Origin: Rhizorhabdus wittichii RW1
Lineage (GTDB): Bacteria; Pseudomonadota; Alphaproteobacteria; Sphingomonadales; Sphingomonadaceae
Direction of reading: 5' to 3'
NCBI GenBank assembly: GCA_000016765.1
Contig: CP000701.1
Span: 1 to 64,000 of the forward strand
Length of the DNA stretch: 64,000 nt
A program made the position numbers and the translations under genes. The notes under the pieces are model-generated. The model did not search any database. It worked only from the letters and a program-made list of their open reading frames with translations, and had not been told where the DNA came from. The first letter of the stretch is position 1; each line of letters starts with the position of its first letter. Of this stretch, positions 18,723 through 27,914 are shown one piece after another.

Positions 18723-20248
18723 TATTCTGTTGAAGAAGTCAGCTGCGAGACCGTTTGACTGCGCTTCGCGATGGACGCGAGCGACGTCCTTTGCCGATCA
18801 GGCCGGTGCGGGCCTGGCCATCGGGATGATCTTTGCCATTTTGCGGAGGTTCTGTGCCGCTGCGGCGAGGTGGAACTCGTCTCTTGCGCCATTGGGGCCG
18901 CGCAGGCGCAAGCGATCCAGCTTCAGGATGCGCTTGAGGTGGGCGAACAGCATCTCGACCTTCTTGCGCTGGCGACGTGAGACGAGATACGCGTCGGTGG
19001 TGGCGATGTCGCGGGCCAGATCGCGCGCGCCTTCGTGGATCGATCGGGTGACCTTGCGAGCGGGCATGTTGGGCGTGCATCGCTGGCGCAGAGCACAGCT
19101 CTGGCAGTCCTGCTGACGCGCGCGGTAGCGGATCGAACCGTCCTTATCGACGCGATCACGGGGCGTGCTGAAGTTGCGGTTGGAACGCCGTAGGCGGTTG
19201 CCGACCGGGCAGATGTAGCTGTCGTCATCATGGTCATAGACGAAGTCGGCGCGCTCGAAGCTGCCGTCAGTCCGAGCGGACTTGTCGAACACCGGAATAT
19301 GCGGCTCGATGCTCATCTCTTCGACCAGCCAGGCCAGGTTGGGGGCAGAGCCATAGGCGGTATCGGCCACGAGGCGCTCGGGCCAGATGCCGAAGCGATC
19401 CTGCGTTCGCTCGATCATCCTGCGCTGGGCGGTCACCTCCGCCTGCCGCACCGAGGTGGTCGCCTCGACATCGACGATGACCGCATGATCGAGGTCGATC
19501 AGATAGTTGGTGCTGTAGGCGTAAAAGGCCGCCTCGCGCGTGGCGGCGGTCCAGCGCGAGGCTGGATCGGTGAGATTGATCCGCTTGGGTGTCACCGGCG
19601 TTGCACCGCCGAACGCCGCATCGTCCAGCACGTCCAGATACTCAGCGACCGCACGACCGACCGCTTCCGGCGGCAAGCCCTCTTCACCCGGCACCGACCG
19701 TTGCCGGTGGACATCCGCCCGGATCAGGCTCGCATCGACCGCAAAGCCTTCGCCGCCGACCAGTCCTTCGGCCATGCAGCGCGCCACCGTCATCTCGAAC
19801 AGTTGCCGCAGCAGATCGCTGTCGCGGAAGCGTCCATGCCGGTTCTTCGAGAACGTCGAGTGATCGGGCACGTCGCCCTCCAGCCCCAGCCGGCAGAACC
19901 AGCGATAGGCGAGGTTGAGATGCACCTCGTCACACAGCCGTCGCTCCGACCGGATGCCCATGCAATAGCCGATGATCAGCATCCGGATCATCAACTCTGG
20001 GTCGATCGATGGCCGACCCGTCTCGCTATAATAAGGCCGCAGGTGCTCGCGGATATCCGACAGGTCCACGAACCGGTCGATCGAGCGTAGCAGATGATCC
20101 GGCGGCACATGCCGCTCCAGATTGAAGCTGTAGAACAGCGCTTCCTGCGCCACCGTCCGCTCGCCCATCATCGGATCATCTCCGCTCGCCTATGCAGAGT
20201 GAATCAGACCTTCAGCGCCACTTCAAGCGCAAGTTTTTCAACAAAATA
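18723..20248 (-). mobile_element. IS1182-family element inside the IS3-type element
   Basis: Roughly 1.53 kb. Both ends carry TATTnTGTTGAA (read inward), at 18723 and 20248. The exact outer bases and target duplication could not be resolved: GGGC on the left against GGCC on the right suggests a 4-base palindromic target with a change. Confidence 0.82.
18798..20171 (-). CDS. IS1182-family transposase
   Basis: Intact DDE transposase of 457 residues. An N-terminal DUF772 domain (RSIDRFVDLSDIREHLRPYY; GDVPDHSTFSKNRHGRF) precedes the DDE core, with FAVDASLIRADV (Asp), VADTAYGSAPNLAWL (Asp) and a C-terminal RRQRKKVEMLFAHLKRI (Glu). Cysteine pairs in CQSCALRQRC suggest a zinc-binding insert. Transcribed against the host IS. 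Confidence 0.93.
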   Translation of the reverse strand: MMGERTVAQEALFYSFNLERHVPPDHLLRSIDRFVDLSDIREHLRPYYSETGRPSIDPELMIRMLIIGYCMGIRSERRLCDEVHLNLAYRWFCRLGLEGDVPDHSTFSKNRHGRFRDSDLLRQLFEMTVARCMAEGLVGGEGFAVDASLIRADVHRQRSVPGEEGLPPEAVGRAVAEYLDVLDDAAFGGATPVTPKRINLTDPASRWTAATREAAFYAYSTNYLIDLDHAVIVDVEATTSVRQAEVTAQRRMIERTQDRFGIWPERLVADTAYGSAPNLAWLVEEMSIEPHIPVFDKSARTDGSFERADFVYDHDDDSYICPVGNRLRRSNRNFSTPRDRVDKDGSIRYRARQQDCQSCALRQRCTPNMPARKVTRSIHEGARDLARDIATTDAYLVSRRQRKKVEMLFAHLKRILKLDRLRLRGPNGARDEFHLAAAAQNLRKMAKIIPMARPAPA

Positions 20249-20974
20249 GGCCCATGATCTGATCACCAGCCCGGCCTATGTCGTGATCAAGGCCGCCGAT
20301 CAGTTCCACACCAAGACCACCCGGCCGAACGAGATGTGGCAGACTGATTTTACCTACTTCAAGATCATCGGTTGGGGCTGGATGTACCTGTCGACCGTGC
20401 TCGACGACTTCTCGCGCTACATCATTGCCTGGAAGCTGTGCACCAACATGCGAGCCGAGGACGTGACCGACACGCTGGACCTCGCGCTCAAGGCCTCGAG
20501 CTTGGACAGCGCCACCGTGCTGCACAAGCCCAGGCTGCTCAGCGATAACGGCCCCAGCTACATCGCGGGCGAACTGGCGGAATATATCGAGGCCCGGAAA
20601 ATGAGCCATGTGCGCGGCGCTCCGATGCATCCCCAGACCCAGGGCAAGATCGAACGCTGGCACCAGACCCTGAAAAACCGCATCCTGCTGGAAAATTACT
20701 TCCTGCCCGGCGACCTCGAAGCCCAGATCGAGGCCTTCGTCGAGCACTACAACCACCAGCGTTACCACGAGAGCCTGAACAACGTGACGCCCGCCGATGC
20801 CTACTTAGGCAGGGCGCCGGCGATCATCCAACAGCGTGAAAGGATCAAGCGACAGACCTTCGAACATCGGCGCTTGCAACACCGCAAGCTCGCCGACTAA
20901 CATCAACCCCCAGACGAGGCCCGCACTCCGCTAATCTACGCCGAGAGTTGTGCCGAATGTTCTGACGACGGACA

Positions 20975-21463
20975 AGAGCACACTCAAGACCGGTCACTCA
21001 CCGTCCAGACAAGGTGGGACCCGCCGGAGGGTTACAGAGAATCGAGCAGACCACCCTGCTCAAACGCCGCGCTGGCGGCTCCGCCTGCCAGCAGTTGGTC
21101 CAGTAGCTCGTTAGGAATCGCAGACTCTTTGCGTCGGGACATAGTGGGACTCCTTTTTACCCATTATGCCCGCCCACACACGGAAATCCTGACAGTCCCG
21201 AGGGCATCGCGCCTGCGGACGCCACGGTTGCTATCCACGCCTCATCGAAGCCACCGGAATGCGACCGCCCGAGGACTCAGGTGGACCTTGGGGTTATACC
21301 TAGAAACTGGAAGCACTCGCAGATCCGGCCCATGACTATCATGAGGAGGCGCTCGATGCCTTGGGCGACGACCATGATCCCAACGCCCAGCCTGACATCG
21401 ACATGACCCACTCCCGCTTCGCAGTGCTGGCGAAGAAATGGGCGCCGCGCACGTGGAAGGTCA
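20975..21463. other. rearranged junction region with gene remnants
   Basis: About 490 bases between the IS3-type and IS407-type elements. It holds the head of an IS256-type transposase (21032-21142, minus) with its element end, then about 180 bases of plus-strand remnant reading HDYHEEALDALGDD and SRFAVLAKKWAPRTW. That frame reaches the IS407 insertion site and resumes after it (22733) to close with WKVK and a TAG at 22739-22741. The remnant family was not recognised. Confidence 0.5.
21032..21142 (-). pseudogene. 5' remnant of an IS256-type transposase
   Basis: The 36-residue frame MSRRKESAIPNELLDQLLAG... followed by a stop matches the head of Mutator/IS256 transposases. The rest of the gene is missing. 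It is not the same element as the intact IS256 member at 23320-24710, whose protein begins differently. Confidence 0.7.
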
Positions 21464-21497
21464 TGACCGGCCCCCACCGAGTGGTCCGAGCGGATTG

Positions 21498-22349
21498 TTA
21501 GTGCATTGACGCCTCCATCTCCAGTGTTGGCCGTAGGTGGAGCGAAGCGGAACCGGAGGGCGACACTGGAGATGGAACGGCCTCCGGCGCGGGCGGTCGA
21601 TACCCGAGCGAGCTATGCGGCCGGACGGTGTTGTAATGTCGCCGCCACGCTTCGATCAGGATCCGGGCCTCGGCTAGCGAGTAGAAGATCTCGCCGTTGA
21701 GCAGTTCATCGCGCAGCGACCCGTTGAACGATTCACAATAGCCATTTTCCCATGGCGATCCGGGCGCAATGCAGAGCGTCTTCACGCCGACCTTGGCCAG
21801 CCATTCTTGTACCGCCGTAGCGATAAACTCCGGGCCATTGTCGGATCTGATATGCGCTGGTGGCCCGCGCGTGACGAACAGTTCGGCCAGCGCCGCCAGC
21901 ACATCGTCGCTCTTAAGCTTGCGCGCCACGGGCAACGCCATGCACTCCCGGCTCGCCTCGTCGATGATCGACAGGATACGGTATTTACGCCCATCGTGCG
22001 TCCGCCCCTCAACAAAGTCGTAGGACCAGACATGGCCAGGATACTCGGGCCGAAGCCGGATGCACGATCCGTCGTTCAGCCACAGCCGCCCGCGCTTCGG
22101 CTGCCTTTGCGGCACCTTGAGCCCCTCGCGTCGCCAGATGCGCTCGACCCGCTTGCGGTTCACATGCCACCCCGCATCGCGCAGCAACGCCGTCACCCGG
22201 CGATAGCCATAACGACCATATTGCCGCGCCAGCGCAATGATATCCTCGGTGAGAGCCGCTTCGTCATCTGCCCCGCGAGGCGCTTTGCGCTGTGTCGATC
22301 GGTATTGCCCGAGCACACGGCACAGCCGCCGCTCGGACACCGGCATCAT
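21498..22349 (-). CDS. IS407-group transposase OrfB
   Basis: Integrase-core protein of at least 283 residues. HTH_21 segment (RYGYRRVTALLRDAGWHVNRKRVERIWRREGL in two parts), then the DDE core VWSYDFVEGRT (Asp), IRSDNGPEFIA (Asp) and ENGYCESFNGSLRDELL (Glu), ending in the HSSLGYRPPAPEA motif. In life it is probably made by frameshift or overlap from OrfA, because the frame continues upstream of the first ATG. Confidence 0.92.
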   Translation of the reverse strand: MMPVSERRLCRVLGQYRSTQRKAPRGADDEAALTEDIIALARQYGRYGYRRVTALLRDAGWHVNRKRVERIWRREGLKVPQRQPKRGRLWLNDGSCIRLRPEYPGHVWSYDFVEGRTHDGRKYRILSIIDEASRECMALPVARKLKSDDVLAALAELFVTRGPPAHIRSDNGPEFIATAVQEWLAKVGVKTLCIAPGSPWENGYCESFNGSLRDELLNGEIFYSLAEARILIEAWRRHYNTVRPHSSLGYRPPAPEAVPSPVSPSGSASLHLRPTLEMEASMH

Positions 22350-22390
22350 CGTTCTGATGTGGTCGATACAGCGCCTGCGACGCGCGGGGC

Positions 22391-22669
22391 TCAGAAGTTT
22401 CCCCGGGCGGCCTCCTGCAGGATTAGCTTGTCGAGCGTCAGATCCGAGATCGCGCGGCGAAGCCGCACATTCTCTTTCTCCAGGTCCTTCATCCGACGCG
22501 CCTGATCGGTCTTCAGGCCACCATATTCCTTACGCCACCGGTAATAGGTCTGCTCGCTGACCGCGATCCGCCGACACGCCTCCGCAGTCGTGGCGCCCTG
22601 CGCCAGCACAACCTCAGCTTCACGCAGCTTGCCAATGATCTCTTCCGGGCGATGCTTCTTGCTCGGCAT
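22391..22669 (-). CDS. IS407-group transposase OrfA
   Basis: HTH protein of 92 residues beginning MPSKKHRPEEIIGKLREAE, with AEACRRIAVSEQTYYRWRKEYG as the DNA-binding helix-turn-helix and a leucine-rich tail. Typical OrfA size and motif for this group; adjacent to OrfB. Confidence 0.92.
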   Translation of the reverse strand: MPSKKHRPEEIIGKLREAEVVLAQGATTAEACRRIAVSEQTYYRWRKEYGGLKTDQARRMKDLEKENVRLRRAISDLTLDKLILQEAARGNF

Positions 22670-22864
22670 TCCTTGTCTCCTTCGTCATCCAAAATATCAT
22701 CAATTTTGGACCACTCAGAAGGGGGCAGATCAGTCAAATAGCCTGCGTCAACGCCGCCTTCCGTCGGCGCTTACAATCATCATGTGAGGCCGGACATATG
22801 AAAGCAACCGCTCAAAACCCGTCCCGACAAAAGGCCGTTGCCAAGGGCGCGGCACATATCAAAC

Positions 22865-23319
22865 TCAGACTAGGAATCTTCCACCGTCACATATGATTCT
22901 AGTTCCGGTTGTCGCTCTGAGATGTGTCACACAAGCCAATACAGTTCGCGCCACGTCCTCCGGCTCGATCACGCGCTTGAGCGGTGTCATCTCGGCTAGT
23001 TTTTCCAGAGCTGCCCTGTCGCGCCCGGCGACGAAGTCGGTCGCAACCGCTCCAGGCGATACCGCGAGCACACGTATCTCGGGACCAAGCGCTGATGCCA
23101 ATGACATGGTCATGGTATCTAGCGCACCCTTCGACGCGCAATAACCAATATTGCTGCCGCGACCGGTAAATCCGGAAATGGAAGAGATATTGACAATTAC
23201 GCCGTCGCCGCTCGCTCTCAGCATGGGCACAAAAGCTCTGATCGTTGCAAATGGTCCTTGCACATTGCTGGCCATAATTTGATCAAAAAGGTCATCATCA
23301 AGGTTAGCGTCCGCGCTCG
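22865..23319 (-). pseudogene. short-chain dehydrogenase, 3' fragment (piece 3 of 3)
   Basis: C-terminal two thirds of a classical SDR: NVQGPF, ISSISGFTGRGSN, the catalytic YCASK (Tyr and Lys), VSPGAVATDFV and the end CDGGRFLV. Its upstream end is cut at 23320 by the IS256 element; the middle piece lies at 24711-24967 and the head at 32280-32358. No function remains unless the insertions excise. The likely substrate, a dihydrodiol or oxo-acid, cannot be told. Confidence 0.82.
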
Positions 23320-24710
23320 TGGTGTAATTTCTGGTGTAGATTGAGATGATCGCATGGGGTGGGGCATGCCCCACCCCATGCGATTTCGATCTCGGTGGCC
23401 ACCGGGCTCATCGGTAAGGTGGAGTTACCACACTTCACACGCCCACCGAGGAGTTGATCCCGATGACCGACGACAGACTACCGCTTGCCGAGCTGATGGC
23501 GAAGACTGGAGATGGAGATTTCCTGCGCACGATCGCCGAGAGCGTATTACAGATCATCATGGAGGCCGACGTCGATGGCCTGGTCGGCGCTAGCCGACAC
23601 GAGCGCTCCGGCGACCGGACGACCTGGCGGAACGGCTACCGCGACCGCAGCCTCGATACCCGGCTCGGCACGCTCAACCTGAGGATTCCCAAGCTACGGA
23701 CCGGCGCCTACTTCCCTGGCTTCCTGGAACCCAGGAAGACCGTCGAGAAGGCGCTGGTCGCGGTGATCCAGGAGGCGTGGATCGCCGGCGTCAGCACCCG
23801 GCGTGTCGACGAGCTGGTGCAGGCCATGGGCATGACCGGCATCTCCAAATCCTCGGTGTCCAAGCTGTGCAAGGATATCGACGAACGTGTCCATGCCTTC
23901 CTTAAGCGGCCGCTCACCGGCGACTGGCCCTACCTCTGGCTCGATGCTACCTACCTCAAGGTGCGCGAGGGCGGGCGGATCGTCAGTGTCGCCGCGATAA
24001 TAGCCGTTGCCGTCAACACCGAGGGCAAGCGCGAAATCGTTGGCCTTCACATTGGACCCTCCGAAGCCGAGCCATTCTGGTCGAGCTTCCTCAAGGACCT
24101 CGCACGCCGCGGACTGACCGGCGTGAAGCTGGTCATCTCCGATGCCCACGAGGGCCTCAAGGCAGCGATCACTCGCGTGCTCAGCGCCACCTGGCAGCGG
24201 TGCCGCGTCCACTTCATGCGCAATGCCCTGGCCTACGTGCCCAAGGGCCAGAACACCGTCGTCGCCGCTGCCATCCGCCAGGTCTTCCTCCAGCCCGACC
24301 ATGCCGCCGCGACACAGGTCTGGCGCCAGGTCGCCGACCAGTTGCGTACCCGCTGGCCAAAGCTCGGCGCCTGCATGGACGATGCCGAGCACGACGTGCT
24401 GGCCTACATGACCTTCCCCGAGCAGCACCGCGTCAAATTACATTCCACCAATCCACTGGAACGCCTGAACAAGGAAGTGAAGCGCCGCGCCGATGTCGTC
24501 GGCATCTTCCCGAACGAGGATAGCATCATCCGCCTCGTCGGCGCCGTCCTGCTGGAGCAGAATGACGAATACCAGCTCCAGCACCGCTACATGCAGATCG
24601 AGGGCATGGCCGCCCTTGCTACACCAATGATCGAGGAGGCACAGCCGCTACAGATTACACCCAAGGCCGCCTGAAAATGCAGCCCGCTGGCCACACCCAA
24701 TTCTACACCA
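23320..24710 (+). mobile_element. IS256-family element inside the SDR gene
   Basis: About 1.39 kb, both ends starting TGGTGTA (read inward, with a shared GGTGT about 13 bases further in). No matching 8-9 base target duplication was found in the flanks, so one flank may have been rearranged or the IS copies may have recombined. One intact transposase gene. Confidence 0.83.
23463..24674 (+). CDS. IS256-family (Mutator-type) transposase
   Basis: Transposase of 403 residues. ATG at 23463 has GAGGAG upstream; the frame also offers TTG at 23454. Family landmarks: RNGYRDRSLDTRLGTLNL, the DDE residues in LWLDATYLKVR (Asp), VISDAHEGLKAAI (Asp) and LNKEVKRRADVVGIFP (Glu), and QRCRVHFMRNAL. Intact. Confidence 0.94.
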   Translation: MTDDRLPLAELMAKTGDGDFLRTIAESVLQIIMEADVDGLVGASRHERSGDRTTWRNGYRDRSLDTRLGTLNLRIPKLRTGAYFPGFLEPRKTVEKALVAVIQEAWIAGVSTRRVDELVQAMGMTGISKSSVSKLCKDIDERVHAFLKRPLTGDWPYLWLDATYLKVREGGRIVSVAAIIAVAVNTEGKREIVGLHIGPSEAEPFWSSFLKDLARRGLTGVKLVISDAHEGLKAAITRVLSATWQRCRVHFMRNALAYVPKGQNTVVAAAIRQVFLQPDHAAATQVWRQVADQLRTRWPKLGACMDDAEHDVLAYMTFPEQHRVKLHSTNPLERLNKEVKRRADVVGIFPNEDSIIRLVGAVLLEQNDEYQLQHRYMQIEGMAALATPMIEEAQPLQITPKAA

Positions 24711-24967
24711 CATTGACGGACGCGACCTCATCAAGCGCGTCGAGGTTCGCATGCGGAACTGGCCGGGTAGTACCCGCCGAATTCACCAGAATGTCCGCCC
24801 TGCCATGCGTCGCCTCAACCGTCAGGGCGGCAACGCGCACCGAGTCCGGGTCATCGATGGCGATCGCAAATATCGAATGGCCGCCGCCCGGAAGCGATGC
24901 TCGCAAGGTGTCCGCACGCTCAGCCCCGGTGTTATATCCAATGGCCACCGTTGCACCGGCCTCAGCC
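24711..24967 (-). pseudogene. short-chain dehydrogenase, middle fragment (piece 2 of 3)
   Basis: Encodes EAGATVAIGYNTGAERAD, then the conserved ADILVNSAGTTRPVPHANLD (NxAG motif) and runs into the IS256 end. At its upstream side the target duplication CAGCC (24963-24967) joins it across the IS21 element to the head piece at 32280. Together the pieces make a protein of about 250 residues. Confidence 0.82.
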
Positions 24968-25041
24968 TGTCAGGCGAACTGAGAAACTGACCCCCTGCCG
25001 AATCCGAGAACTGACCCCTTCGGCTGAAGAGGGAAAGACAG

Positions 25042-26328
25042 ATGACGACTGTGATCACAGAGTTTCCTGCACGGACATTGGCTGTGCAGGGAGAGGAGAT
25101 GCTTCAACCCGACGAGGTGGCCGCGATGGTGCGGTTGCATGAGCTTGGTTGGGGAGCCAAGCGGCTGTCGAAGGAGTTCGGCTGCGCGCGCAACACGGTA
25201 CGGCGCTATCTCCGCGCCGGCGGCGTTGTACCATTCGCGAAGCCGGCGCGTAAATCGGCGTTCGACGGGCTCGACGACTGGCTGCGCGAGCGCTTTTTTC
25301 GGCATGGCGGCAATGCCGATGTCGTGCGCCAGGAGCTGGCGAGCGAGCACGGGATCGTGATCGGCCTGCGGTCGGTCGAGCTTCGGGTTCAGCGCTGGCG
25401 ACGTGAGCTGAAGGCGCAGAAGCGGGCCACAGTGCGCTTCGAGACGCGGCCGGGGCATCAGCTACAAATCGACTTTGGCGAGTCCAAAGTGTGGATCGGC
25501 GACGAGCGTGTGCGGGTGCATCTGTTCGTGGCGACGCTGGGCTACTCGCGCCGGATGCACATCCGCCCCTCGATCCGCGAGCGCCAGGTGGACTGGTTCG
25601 AAGGCATGGAAGGCGCGTTCCTGCGGTTCGGCGGCGTGCCGGCGGAAATCCTGTTCGACAACGCCAGGGCGCTGGTCGAGCATCATGACGCGGCGACGCG
25701 GGAAGTGCGGTTCAACGGCCGGCTCCACGCCTTTGCCCGCTATTGGGGCTTCTCGCCGAGAGCTTGCGCGCCGTACCGGGCGCGCACCAAGGGCAAGGAC
25801 GAACGCGGCGTCGGGTACGTGAAGCGCAACGCCATTGCCGGCCGCCGCTTCGCCAGCTGGGGCGCCTTCGTCGCGCACCTCGAGCAATGGAACCGCGAGA
25901 TTGCCGACGTACGTGTGCACGGGACGACCGGCGAACTGCCGCTCGTCCGCTTCGCCGACGAAGCCGCCGCCCTGCGTCCGCTCGGTGGCCGTGCTCCGTT
26001 CGGCCAGCTGCGCGACCTGGTTCGCAAGGTGCGGCCCGACTGTGCCATCGACCTCGACACCAACAGCTACTCGGTACCCTGGCGCCTGGTCGGCGAGACC
26101 GTGCAGGTCGTGGTCCTCGCCGGTCGCGTCATCGTGCGCCATGCTGGCGAGGTCGTGGCCGACCATCCCGTGTGCGACGGGCGTCGGCAGCGGGTGGTCG
26201 ATCGGGCTCATCTTGCGGGTCTGGTGGGCACCGGTCCCTTCCGCGTGACGGCATCGCCGCCGACGCCACCGCCGGCCTTGCTGCGCCCCCTCGCCGAGTA
26301 TGAAGCCGTGGTCGGAGGGGGTTGGTGA
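25042..26328 (+). CDS. istA: IS21 transposase IstA
   Basis: Transposase of 428 residues with an N-terminal HTH (LGWGAKRLSKEFGCARNTVRRYL), a DDE core with HQLQIDFGESKVWIGDERV (Asp), EILFDNARALVEHHD (Asp) and KDERGVGYVKRNAI (Glu), and the C-terminal Mu-like barrel (NSYSVPWRLVGETVQV). It overlaps istB by 7 bases, the usual istAB arrangement. Intact. Confidence 0.94.
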   Translation: MTTVITEFPARTLAVQGEEMLQPDEVAAMVRLHELGWGAKRLSKEFGCARNTVRRYLRAGGVVPFAKPARKSAFDGLDDWLRERFFRHGGNADVVRQELASEHGIVIGLRSVELRVQRWRRELKAQKRATVRFETRPGHQLQIDFGESKVWIGDERVRVHLFVATLGYSRRMHIRPSIRERQVDWFEGMEGAFLRFGGVPAEILFDNARALVEHHDAATREVRFNGRLHAFARYWGFSPRACAPYRARTKGKDERGVGYVKRNAIAGRRFASWGAFVAHLEQWNREIADVRVHGTTGELPLVRFADEAAALRPLGGRAPFGQLRDLVRKVRPDCAIDLDTNSYSVPWRLVGETVQVVVLAGRVIVRHAGEVVADHPVCDGRRQRVVDRAHLAGLVGTGPFRVTASPPTPPPALLRPLAEYEAVVGGGW

Positions 26329-27126
26329 TGGCGGAAATCGATCATGAAGCGCTGGTAGCGATGTTGGACCGGCTGAAGCTCTCGGCGATCCGGGACCAGC
26401 TCGACACGCTGCTCGACGAGGCGGCGCGCTCGAAGATGACCCTGCGCGAAGCGCTGGCGTTCTTCGTCTCCCGCGAGATCGCGCGGCGCGACGAGCGCCG
26501 TATCTCCATGGCGAGCAAGCTCGCCCAGTTCCCGTTCGTACGCGAGATCGACGGCTTCGAGTTCGACGCGCAGCCTTCGCTCGACCCTGGCCAGATCCGG
26601 GAGCTGGCGACGTGCCGGTGGATCGCCCACGGCGACACGACGTTGCTCCTCGGGCCTCCGGGAACCGGCAAGACGCACCTCGCCGTGGCCTTGGGGCGGG
26701 AAGCGATCCGGCAGAACTACTCGGTCCAGTTCGTCACCGCGGCGACGTTGGTGGCAATGCTCGCCAAGGCGCACGACGACGGATCACTCGACAAGCAGTT
26801 GACGCAGCTTGCCCGGCCCAAGCTGTTGATCATCGACGAACTCGGCTATCTGCCGTTCGAAGCCAACGCCGCCCATCTGTTCTTCCAGCTGGTATCGCGC
26901 CGCTACGAGAAAGGCTCGATCCTGATCACGTCGAACCGGTCAGTTGGGGAATGGGGCGGCGTCTTCGGCGATCCGGTCGTGGCCACGGCAATCCTGGATC
27001 GGCTGCTTCACCACTCGACCGTGATCACCATCCGCGGCGACAGCTACCGAGTAAGCGGGGTCTGGCGACCGCCTTGCGCAGCGCCCATTAGCCGGGATGA
27101 TTGCCGCTCTTTAAGCGGGGTGGCCG

Positions 27127-27570
27127 GTGTCGGACGAGATTGAAGGTTCAGCGAGCAGCGCAGCGACTACTCATACGAGCGGTCGTATGAGTAGTCGGAT
27201 AGAGATCGTTAGCCGGGTGTCAGGCCGGCGGCGCTGGACGGTAGAGCAGAAGCTGGCCGTGCTGCAGGATGCATTCGGCCCGGAGGGCTGCGTGCGCGCG
27301 GCCTGTGAACGCCATGACGTCGGCAGCGGCTCGATCTACACATGGCGGCGACAGGCGATGTCCGGTGAGCTCGCCGGGGTGCGCAAGTCGATCAAGCCTG
27401 CCTTTGCGGAGGTGCAGATCAGCGATCAACTGGCCTTGCCTGGGCCAACGGTCGCAGCACGCAGCGAGGGAGTGATCGGCATCGAGCTGCCGTCTGGCAT
27501 CAGGGTGAACGTGGACGCCACCGTCGATGCCGATGCCCTGTCGCGGGTGATCGGCGTCCTGACGCAATGA
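27127..27570 (+). CDS. tnpA: IS66 accessory protein TnpA
   Basis: HTH protein of up to 147 residues (RRWTVEQKLAVLQDAFGPEGCV, SGSIYTWRRQAMSGEL) of the IS66 OrfA group. The frame opens at GTG 27127; an internal ATG at 27187 begins closer to the conserved part. It overlaps tnpB by 4 bases. Confidence 0.88.
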   Translation: MSDEIEGSASSAATTHTSGRMSSRIEIVSRVSGRRRWTVEQKLAVLQDAFGPEGCVRAACERHDVGSGSIYTWRRQAMSGELAGVRKSIKPAFAEVQISDQLALPGPTVAARSEGVIGIELPSGIRVNVDATVDADALSRVIGVLTQ

Positions 27571-27914
27571 TCCCGCTGCCGCCCTCAACGCGGATATTCC
27601 TGGCCTGCGGCGCAACAGATATGCGTAAGGGTTTTGACGGCCTGGCTGTGATGACGCAGCAAGTTCTGGAGCAGAGCCCGCATTCCGGTGCGCTGTTCGC
27701 CTTTCGAGGGAAGCGCGGTGATCTGGTAAAGCTGCTCTGGTATGACGGTCAGGGCATGTGCCTTTTCTCCAAGCGGATGGACCGAGGCCGGTTCATTTGG
27801 CCATCGACCAAGACCGGTTCGGTGGTGATGACGGCGGCCCAGCTTTCCATGCTTCTGGAAGGCATCGACTGGCGGCGGCCGGAACGCACTTTCACCCCGT
27901 CACTCGCGGGCTAA
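27567..27914 (+). CDS. tnpB: IS66 accessory protein TnpB
   Basis: IS66 Orf2-type protein of 115 residues with the family signature TDMRKGFDGLAVMTQQVL, then GKRGDLVKLLWYDGQGMCLFSKRMDRGRF. Required for IS66 transposition together with TnpA and TnpC. Intact. Confidence 0.93.
   Translation: MIPLPPSTRIFLACGATDMRKGFDGLAVMTQQVLEQSPHSGALFAFRGKRGDLVKLLWYDGQGMCLFSKRMDRGRFIWPSTKTGSVVMTAAQLSMLLEGIDWRRPERTFTPSLAG

Larger units (their letters stand above)
18389..20900 (+). pseudogene. IS3-type transposase OrfB, interrupted by IS1182
   Basis: The N-terminal part (18389 to about 18720) has an HTH segment and a PSAPSRVWNRI linker and stops in SESTVYRLLK. The rest resumes at about 20249 with HDLITSPAYVVIKAADQF and carries the integrase-type DDE core: MWQTDFTYFK (Asp), LSDNGPSYIAG (Asp), QGKIERWHQTLK (Glu), ending at HRKLAD. 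The two halves join in register, so the gene was whole before the IS1182 insertion and is now non-functional. Confidence 0.88.
17921..20974 (+). mobile_element. IS3-type element, split by an IS1182 element
   Basis: Two-ORF element with inverted ends TGTCCGCCGTCAG (left) and TGTCCGTCGTCAG (right, read inward). Its right 183 bases recur in inverted orientation at 34760-34944. The flanks (AACAT left, AGAGC right) are not a target duplication, so at least one side has been rearranged. The interior is interrupted at 18723-20248. Confidence 0.88.
21464..22732 (-). mobile_element. IS3-family (IS407-group) element
   Basis: A 1,269-base element with ends TGACCGGCCCCC and TGATCTGCCCCC (both read inward, then GAGTGGTCC in each). 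Target duplication GTCA lies at 21460-21463 and 22733-22736, the 4-base size known for the IS407 group. Both transposase frames look intact. Confidence 0.9.

Noticed and set aside
19230-20090. 286-codon plus-strand frame opposite the IS1182 transposase
   Set aside because: Histidine/arginine-rich composition typical of antisense frames; the minus-strand transposase explains the sequence.
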